DNA from: Dendrophyllia cribrosa
Lineage: Eukaryota; Cnidaria; Anthozoa; Scleractinia; Dendrophylliidae
DNA: 64,000 nt
Assembly: GCA_024195265.1 (NCBI GenBank)
Contig: JAJLRJ010000008.1
Span: 28,912,932 to 28,976,931 of the forward strand
Direction of reading: 5' to 3'
The translations under genes and the position numbers were made by a program. Shown piece by piece: positions 56,903 through 64,000 of this stretch. The notes below the pieces were generated by a model. That model searched no databases, was not told the DNA's origin, and saw only the letters and a program-made list of their open reading frames with translations. Each line of letters begins with the position of its first letter. Within the stretch, counting starts at the first letter, position 1.

Positions 56903-57043
56903 GAACGTTTCCACTTGACGTCATAGCCACCATATTGGTGTTCCCGTACAAAAGAATTTTAAGTAACTTCTTTTGTTAGGAACACCAACATGGCTGCCAT
57001 GGCCTTTGTCATTTGAGTCCCATGGGAATGAGTGAAAACGCTC
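56903..57043. mobile_element. Short TA-flanked MITE (GARCGTTTTCACT ends)
   Basis: GAACGTTTCCACTTGACGTC and GAGTGAAAACGCTC are inverted and TA-flanked. Inside, CCACCATATTGGTGTTCC pairs with GGAACACCAACATGG. About 140 bases in total. Confidence 0.8.
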
Positions 57044-57237
57044 TATTCTTTGCTGGAAGCTTAAATGTATGTAAATTTCAATTTCCTTCGGCTTTTGTGA
57101 TGGTTTAAGAGATACATGTAATATGCACAGATATTTTACAATTTGTATAGGGGCAAGAAAAAATGCAAGCAATGAGTAAAATATCTGCAAGTATTATCTG
57201 TTAAACCATCGAATAATGGATTTATTATTCGACTTAA

Positions 57238-57741
57238 AGTGCACGGGAAGTGAAATTTCACTAACCATTTTGTTTTAGGGTTTTATGTTGTTTATATCAA
57301 CTTTATTTCATTTTCAGTCGTTTTCCTCTTTTGTGTGAAGAGGATCCACTATTTTTAGTGGTTTGAAAACTCTCGCCGGGGCCTGAAATTTGTGACATTT
57401 TGAGCTGCCAGAAAGGTATTTGTGTTCAATCACAACAAAACCTGGCGGAGAAGGGGACTAACCCTGGTCTAAATTATGCGTCGTTTTCAAACATATTTAA
57501 TCGAAAGAATCCTTCCACAAGTTGCCAAAACTCCACTGTAAAACAAGTGATGCGCTCAGTTGTAAACACACTAATGACATCACTAGAACCCAGGTCCTTA
57601 TCTGATATGCCCAACTTGCGTCGCTTGTTAAAATATGTTCCCGCCACTTCAAGTGACTTATTACCCATCAAAATAATTCTTAAAACACCAATTTTCAGAT
57701 TATCAAAAAAAATGGTAGTGAAATTTCACTTCATGTGCACT
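57238..57741. mobile_element. TTAA-flanked MITE (AGTGCACGGGAAGTGAAATT ends)
   Basis: Inverted ends of about 38 bases start AGTGCAC and share AGTGAAATTTCACT. TTAA flanks both sides (57234-57237 and 57742-57745). The interior holds an open frame of 125 codons from 57400 without recognisable domains. Confidence 0.85.
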
Positions 57742-58228
57742 TTAAATTCTTTTATTTTTAATAGCTTGTGTCTCTGAACCAGGACACTAAGGTGTAGTAT
57801 GTATGGCAATCTACATGTACTGTGTAATACGCTCAGATATTTTGCGTGTTTTCCTTTCCTTATAACCTCAATGACGTCACAGTCAAGTACAGTGTAATAA
57901 ACAGTGGTATTGATTGACAACTTAAAAGCACAAACAACAAATTCAGAATTCATGTTATGGGGCCACTGTATTTGGCATACAGTGAGCACAATGGATCTGT
58001 TAAAAATGTTTACAGCAGTTCCCTCACTCTTCCTTTTCATGCCTATTCCCTATGCATACTGCCTATCCTTCACCCTTCACTATAAGAACACCTAAAACTG
58101 GCTACTAGAAATATATTGCTATTCCAAAAATGACAATAAAATTCTGATGTGAAATGTCCGAAAATGTTGGATTTTAATGTAAGCATGATTATTTGGTTAA
58201 TTGATAAGGAATTGTATTTTCTCTTTAG

Positions 58229-58361
58229 GTTTACCAAGTATGATTTGATTGCACTGTGCCTGGCCATTTTCATCCCACTCACTGCCATTATTCTTACCAT
58301 GGTCGCAATTCTGCCAGCGTTAGGAGCACCCCCGTTACCTAACTTTGACAACCCCACTAAG
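58229..58361 (+). CDS. Dispatched-like protein, exon 2 (first membrane helix)
   Basis: A TCTCTTTAG acceptor and AAG|GTACGT donor bound 133 bases, entering in phase 2 and leaving in phase 0. The peptide FTKYDLIALCLAIFIPLTAI and the following helix end in PPLPNFDNPTK. A first helix followed by PxFxDPxKGFExRGT, continued in exon 3, is the usual start of Dispatched-family proteins. Confidence 0.85.
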
Positions 58362-58859
58362 GTACGTAACATCGAAATCCATCAATTTATGGGAAATGAG
58401 ACTGTGTTATTTTAATATTGTTAATTAATTTTAATTAGGATAGTATAAATTTTATATGTCAATAAATTAGTAACTATTGAACCCTAAGCGACCACCCAAA
58501 TTTCAAACCCAAGTGCTTATGTTGCATGTAGGTGGTTGGTTACAAGAAGTCACACCACAGGGGTCTTAACTTTGAAGCATATGAATCTATAATCAGCTAT
58601 CAGCACAAAATATTGTATCACATTAAACTTTTGATGCAAGGAACAAAAGTTTTGTTTTATTGGACTTAAACTGCAACACATTATCGAATTTGCGTCTGTA
58701 GTAACATCCAAAATATAGGCGAGTGCTCACTTACCGGAGGTAAAAAACAAACAATAGAAATTTGGTATTTTGGAAAAGTGGTCGCTAATAAAGTGTTGGG
58801 GATGGTACCTCCCTGACTTTGTTATGCTAATGTTAATGTTTATGTCATTGGTCTGAACC

Positions 58860-59045
58860 CAGGGGTGGATACAGGGGGGGGGGGGGGGGGGGGGGGGGGG
58901 GGAGGGTGGATTGGGTGGCTAGCCCCCTTTAGACTGCCGATTTTAACAGTTTTCTTTTTAATTGCAACAATGAAAAATTTTAGACTTAGGCATATACCCA
59001 TAGCCACCCCCCATAAAAAAATCCTGGATCCGTCCATGGAACCGG
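58860..59045. repeat. G-run repeat with GGGTGGATACAGG / CCTGGATCCGTCC ends
   Basis: GGGGTGGATACAGG at the left pairs imperfectly with TCCTGGATCCGTCC at the right, and a G run of about 28 bases lies next to the left end. The layout is like the other G-run MITEs of the window. The glycine- and proline-rich frames here are artefacts of the run. Confidence 0.55.
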
Positions 59046-59937
59046 AACTCTATTGATTACTTTGCAGGCCATGTGAAAGTCAAATGCGTGGGGCCCTAGA
59101 TGAAAAAGTGCCCTAGATGAAAAAAAAAATCATCTAATTTATGAATCGTGCTCCATTGCTATGGTGCCAGCCTAGTTAAAAAATGCCTTTATTTATGAAC
59201 TTTTTGACCATTCATTATTATTATTTTTTTCTTATATACATGTAACAGGGCCCATTTTGATAACAGTTGTGTAACTGAAGCGGTTTTACCCCGTAAATAT
59301 TTGTTATTATTTTATTTATTATTATTTAATATTCATATTAAGTACTGAACTTTATGGTTTGATGAACTGAGGTGCTTATGTGCCTATGCTTTTCTTATTA
59401 GTAAGTACTTAGATTTAGTTGTTATCCCATAAACGTTTCACAGTGAATTTAAGTGACCCCATACAGTCACTCATCATTGTTTTACCAAGATGACTAAAAT
59501 CTTCATGGCAACTAATTTTACATTGTTGTTTCAGAAAATATCCATACCTTCCCAGCAGAAGGATTTTGGTTTAACCCCCCACCCCACCCCTCTGGAAATT
59601 CCAGTTTGGCTCCATACTTTCCTTTAAAAACTTTGACTTTGAGTCCCCTCCCCCTCCCCCTCCCCCTCCCCCTCCGAATTTCCAATGACCTTCCATGGAG
59701 AAGGTATAGATATTAATTTCCTGGAAATGCACATTATGCTCAAACATGGTGTCTGAACACACATTACTGTTTCTTTGGCTGTAAAATAAAAGGCAGTCTT
59801 ATTTGAAATTACCCTAATAATTAGTGCATTTCAAACCACTAAAGATCTTAAAGGATGTCATGTATAGTCTAACAGTTTGCGTCTGACCAATTTTGTAAAA
59901 TTAATGAGCTATCAAAAATGGCATGGAATAACATTTG

Positions 59938-60549
59938 AAGGGCTCCCGGGAAGAACATCCTAAGTATGTTTTTGGCAACTTTCACTAAAATTGTATGTTT
60001 TAGGCCTTAAAATTGTATGTTCTAGGCCTTTAAAGCACAGTTTTGTCAAATTAATGATTTATTATTGTTAAAGAATCTGACCCACCCAGTTTGCATTGCG
60101 TGCCTACGTTGGTTCATCCGCCATTTTCAGGGCCCCCGAAAATCCATACTGTATTGTAGATGAGAAATCACTCGTGCAAGAGGTGATGTGCTTGCCCAAA
60201 TATGGAATAGAGCCATATCATTACAATAAGAGAAGCGCGCAATGCAAACTGGGTGGGTCAGACTCTTTAAGGTACAATGACTGTACTTAAAACAGATCCA
60301 AAATGGGGAAGAAAATCCACATCTTTGAGAAAATTTTTTGGGCCCCTATGACACCCCTTTGTATCTTTTCAAAAAAAAATTATTTTGTTCGAAGATAGAA
60401 GATTTGTTGACCTGGTTTAAATCCTTTCAGTCATATTTACATGATCCAGTCATAATTTTGGAAAGTGAGTCCCTTTTGAGGCAAAAAATCCAAGATTTCA
60501 GTGAAAATTTTCCAAAAAAGTACTTAGTATGTTCTTGCCGGGAGCCCTT
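59938..60549. mobile_element. MITE (AAGGGCTCCCGG ends), CATTTG duplication
   Basis: Inverted ends AAGGGCTCCCGGGAAGAACA and complement are flanked by CATTTG at 59932-59937 and 60550-60555. It contains the TTAA-flanked MITE 60072-60266. Confidence 0.85.
60072..60266. mobile_element. TTAA-flanked MITE nested in the CATTTG element
   Basis: Inverted ends AGAATCTGACCCACCCAGTT and complement (about 28 bases, one mismatch) are flanked by TTAA at 60068-60071 and 60267-60270. Confidence 0.9.
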
Positions 60550-60949
60550 CATTTGTGGTTAAGAAAGAAAAATTATTTCCTGTCCTGCCGTAACACTTTT
60601 ACTGCTAGGGTCAATGTTATGTAGACATGTAATGTATGTCTAAATTTTTAATCTGTCAACATAATTGTGTTGTAAACATTCAATTGAAACCTCCTTGGCA
60701 GTACTTTTGAATGGCACCATTTGTTTTTCAATATTTTACAAAACGAAATTTGGAATTTTTCTTGAATTTTGATTTTTGGCACTTTTGGGAATTTAGGGGA
60801 TACATATAATTTCCTCTTTCATTCTCTGTAGTAAGAGCACTTAAAAGCACCCCTAAATTGGGTGAAGCTTACACTGATAGCTCAATGTAGGGAGTATCTC
60901 TTGCTTCACTGAGTCTCTGCTACACGGCTAACAGCTCAATATTTTCCAG

Positions 60950-63593
60950 GGATTTGAACCCAGAGGAACAGACCTCAGTGACCAGATTGTGACGTTTGAG
61001 AATATTTATGAAGCTATCAACAAAAAGTTCACACTTATTACGAGACTTCCAGCTGCAAAAGGAAGTAATGTGGGACCATCTCAGAGCTTCCAAGAAAATG
61101 CAGATACAGTAAAGCGTAAACGGCGCTCAGTGCAAAGTTCACTTGAACCTCCTCTGCTCTCCTCTAAATACGTATATGATAACATGGTGCTTGTCTTCAA
61201 GGCTTCAGACCCAGTGCAAGACTTGTTTGAGGCAAACAAACTTAAAACTATCTGTTCCATGGACACTGATATTGTGCGATTAAGCCCATCATTTAAGTCA
61301 AATTGCTACTTATATGATGGTGAATGTTCCTCAAGCTGGTCTCTTGGAAATTATGTTGCATTGCTGAACGACCGTAAATCATGTCAAGATATAACCGATG
61401 ATGATGTGAAGAAGGTGAGAAACTTGTTGAAGAATTGTTCATCCTATTTTGTGAAGCAGACTTTGAAGGCCGATTGTAATTACCCAGACATGTCAAAGAA
61501 CGTAACATCCAACTGCCCATCTGTGCCACCAGACTGCATCAAGCACACTGCTGTTTACAACATTTTTCAGTATCTTGTGGACAATGAGTTCATGATTACA
61601 TCAGATAATGCCGTTCTTAAATATACTTTATCCATTCCACCAGTGTTCTGGCAGGCGAAATTCTTTTTTGAAGAGATCTATGAGAAGTTAAAGGACAAAA
61701 GCCCTGTGAAACACGGTGTAGAATTAGCGGCCTTCAAGTTTTGGAACTTTAAGTTTCACAAATTTGCCAAAGAGCTCATTGCCGAGGTTATTTTTCCTGC
61801 TCTGGCTATGATAATTGTGTTTTGTATCATGTGGTTTTTCCTGGGTTCTTTCATTCTCACTTTTTGTGGCCTCTTTAGCATAATTTATGCTTGTGGTCTT
61901 TCGTACTTTATTTACAACATTGTTTTTGGCATGGATTTTTTCCCTTTTCTAAATGTTCTTACTCTGGTATTCTTGGTGGGTATTGGGGCAGATGATACAT
62001 TTGTATACTATGACATATGGAGGCAGACACGGGCTGCTAACCCTAATGCAAACATCATGCAGTTGACGCTGAAGACATTGCGTTATTCTGCTCTCTCCAT
62101 GCTAGTAACAAGTTTGACAACAGCATCGGCATTTTTTGCTGGGGTGTCTTCCTCCATTTCTGCCGTTAAGTGCTTTGGAATATTTGCGGGTACATCAATC
62201 TTAACCAACTACCTTCTGATGATCACTTACTTCCCAGCGGTGGTTGCTCTTCACGAAAAGTGGGTGATGAAATACAATGACGGTCAAAAGTCGAATGATC
62301 TGACATCAACTGAGTTGAAAGACAAACCGACTGATGCTGTAGCAGCACCAGTTCCACATGACATGTCAGAAGACAGGGAAGCAGCAAGCATTCGTGACAA
62401 TCAAGAGCAGGCAAGTTTCTGCATTTTGCAGATTATTGACTTTCCTTGCTCTCTTGCAGTATCAGCCACATATGGTATTCAAAGATTCAGCTCTAAGTTT
62501 TTTGGCCGTTGGTTGCCATTCGTAGTCATAAAGTTTCACTGGATTTGGTTAGCCCTGCTAGTTTGTCTAACAGCTGGATTTTTGTGTGTTAACTTTGTAA
62601 AACCTGGCCTTCAGTTACCAGAAAGTAAGGATTTCCAAATGTTTTCTTCTTCCCATCCCCTGGAACAGTACAATTTAAAATACAAGAGTTTCTTTAGGTT
62701 TGAGCAGAGTGGAAGTTCAAGCATACAGCTGATCTGGGGAATTAAACCTACAGACAATGGCAAACACTTTAACCCAGATGACAAAGGGACCCTTGAATTT
62801 GATGAATCATTTGGCAATCTCTTTACCCCGAAAGGACAGACGTTTCTACGTTCCCTGTGTAAATCTGCTGAAAAGCAGTCATTCTTTGCTGCATTTTCTG
62901 GGAACCAGGGGTGCCCAATAGAAGCATTCATCTCAGCATGTGCAACGAACCACGGATACAACGCTACCGTATTTCCTCTCCAATCTAAAGTCGCTGAAAC
63001 ATGCCTTATGGAATTTGCCAAAATTCGTGAAACGGGGATTTTGTTTGATGCTAACAGTAAAAAAATCAAAGGATTTAGGATGGTTATTTTCACCAACCAA
63101 GCGTTCACAACAGCCTTTTCCGTTATAGATGATGTCTATAACCAAGCGAGTTCTTGGTTTAAAACTGAATTGTCTAAAGCTCCTCCAGGGCTGCAAAATG
63201 GCTGGGTAGGAAGTTGGTTATTCAGCTTTTACGGTCTACAGATTGGCCTCTCACAGGGCACATTGTCATCTTGGGGCATATCAGTAGCGGTATCCTTTTT
63301 TGTCATGTTGCTCACAACACTCAACATCTTCATCAGCATCTATGCAATCATCACCATCATTGGAATTATATCGATTACCATTGGATCTCTGGTATTAGCA
63401 GGCTGGCAGTTGAATATATTAGAGTCCATCGTGATGTCAGTGGCCGTGGGGCTGTCTATTGACTTTACCATGCATTACGGCGTGGCTTACAGACTGGCCC
63501 CAGACAAAAGCCAAAGAGAAAGCAGGGTACGCTACTCACTGGTGCACATTGGATCAGCAGTAACCATGGCAGCACTAACAACATTTCTGACAG
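60950..63593 (+). CDS. DISP-like: Dispatched-like RND protein, exon 3 (large extracellular loop, SSD, second half)
   Basis: Dispatched proteins are twelve-helix RND transporters that release cholesterol-modified Hedgehog at the plasma membrane. The exon enters in phase 0 (TTTTCCAG acceptor) with GFEPRGTDLSDQ and leaves in phase 1 at CAG|GTAGGA. In joined numbering the first extracellular domain spans about 60-330, with a multibasic KRKRRS at 112-117 like the furin site of DISP1. The sterol-sensing domain is at about 335-495 with GADD at 403-406. A cytosolic linker, helix 7 (about 583) and the second extracellular domain follow. The GLSID motif of helix 10 is at 891-895. Both helix 4 and helix 10 acidic residues of the proton/sodium path are present. 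The last helices lie beyond the window. A Patched-related (PTCHD/PTR) protein is the alternative. Confidence 0.85.
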
Positions 63594-64000
63594 GTAGGAT
63601 TTTTTTTCTTGTTTTATTTGGTTGCTGCCTACACGGCATTCTATCTGAGTGTTTCTTATCTAAAATTGTACAATGATTGCTGAAGGATCTGTCGCATTGC
63701 AACTGTTACGCAACGTTCGCACACGCCAACTTAAGTTTGTCGTGTGAAGGGAACCTCCATTGTCAGAACAAATTGACGTTAAATTGTTGGAAATAAAGTC
63801 GAAATTTATAATTTTTAAAAGAACAGGTGCAAATATAATTTTAGTGTACAATAAAATGGATATAAATATCGCCTATTTTCGCTTTAAAATTTCCCGCGCG
63901 CCGCCATTTTGAATATTTATGACGTGTTACGGTTGCTGCTATTCATAGTTCATTACCATCACGTGACGTCATTAAGCATTATATAAGACCTCATTTACAT
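63594..64000 (+). other. Start of intron 3 of the Dispatched-like gene
   Basis: The frame continues a few codons past the donor without resembling the family, so the splice is preferred. AACGTTCGCACACGCCAACT at about 63711 belongs to the repeat family seen at 16905. No other feature is seen. Confidence 0.6.

Larger units (their letters stand above)
50883..58228 (+). other. Intron 1 of the Dispatched-like gene, 7.3 kb
   Basis: It contains a LINE broken by a foldback element, several MITEs, and AT-rich DNA without coding potential (53765-55845 shows nothing that I recognise). Confidence 0.55.
58362..60949 (+). other. Intron 2 of the Dispatched-like gene
   Basis: This holds a fragment of the CCTCCAGTAAGCGACC MITE family (58484-58800), a G run of about 28 bases near 58875-58902 with an inverted C-rich GCCACCCCCC at 58993-59005, a (CCCCCT)n tract at 59643-59675, and a nested pair of MITEs at 59938-60549. 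No exon is seen. Confidence 0.6.

Noticed and set aside
57400..57777. 125-codon frame inside the TTAA MITE
   Set aside because: It starts and ends inside or across the transposon arms and resembles no known protein; likely chance.
58840..59056. Poly-glycine/poly-proline frames
   Set aside because: Artefacts of the G run of about 28 bases.
1..64000. CRISPR arrays, operons or other prokaryotic systems
   Set aside because: The tandem repeats have no spacer structure of the CRISPR kind, and genes are intron-bearing with no operon layout.

Overview
The window looks like nuclear DNA of an anthozoan cnidarian, most likely a stony coral. The reasons are an AT-rich background, short exons with GT-AG introns of several kb, dense MITEs and foldback elements, a tRNA-derived SINE family and a class A GPCR type that I associate with scleractinian genomes, and LINE and Penelope-like remnants. 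The coral assignment rests on recognition of families, not on a database search. Almost none of the sequence is bacterial-style coding; most long open frames are chance frames in repeats.

Genes from left to right. (1) A minus-strand gene whose first exon (4298-4618) and probable second exon (674-862) keep phase; it runs off the left edge and its helical protein is not identified. (2) A minus-strand class A GPCR at 5829-7020, broken by one frameshift. (3) Three plus-strand tandem paralogs with first exons at 10686, 22084 and 40582. The first two are complete, small, single-pass membrane proteins (exons to 18297 and to 38770). The third keeps a good first exon but has a frameshifted exon near 41957-42004. 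I cannot assign this family to a known one. (4) A frameshifted fragment at 19561-19921 related to the ZMYM/QRICH1/Crypton-derived domain. (5) The 5' three exons of a plus-strand Dispatched-like RND/sterol-sensing-domain protein (50845-50882, 58229-58361, 60950-63593), which continues past the right edge.

The introns and spacers are packed with mobile DNA, often nested, and many insertions can be proven by target-site duplications. Examples are an L1-like insertion with a 16-bp duplication (24176-25264), two G-rich MITEs with 8-bp duplications, a Harbinger-like element carrying a gene-like open frame (8996-9930), several TTAA- and TA-flanked MITEs, two Penelope-like 3' ends each followed by a hammerhead-like hairpin, and a 5-kb element whose arms are 223-bp satellite units (30341-35383). 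Further cases are a tRNA-like inverted-repeat element inside a LINE reverse transcriptase (51703-52896), and an inverted duplicon pair (36430-37960 and 48425-49375) in which one copy is the empty site for two insertions in the other.

The most interesting host signal is the tandem family of small membrane proteins, with matching exon phases and diverging proline-rich segments. The first intron of copy 2 contains clusters of interferon-response-like GAAA repeats. The most interesting mobile signals are the ribozyme-like hairpins, the satellite-armed element and the tRNA-containing foldback element.
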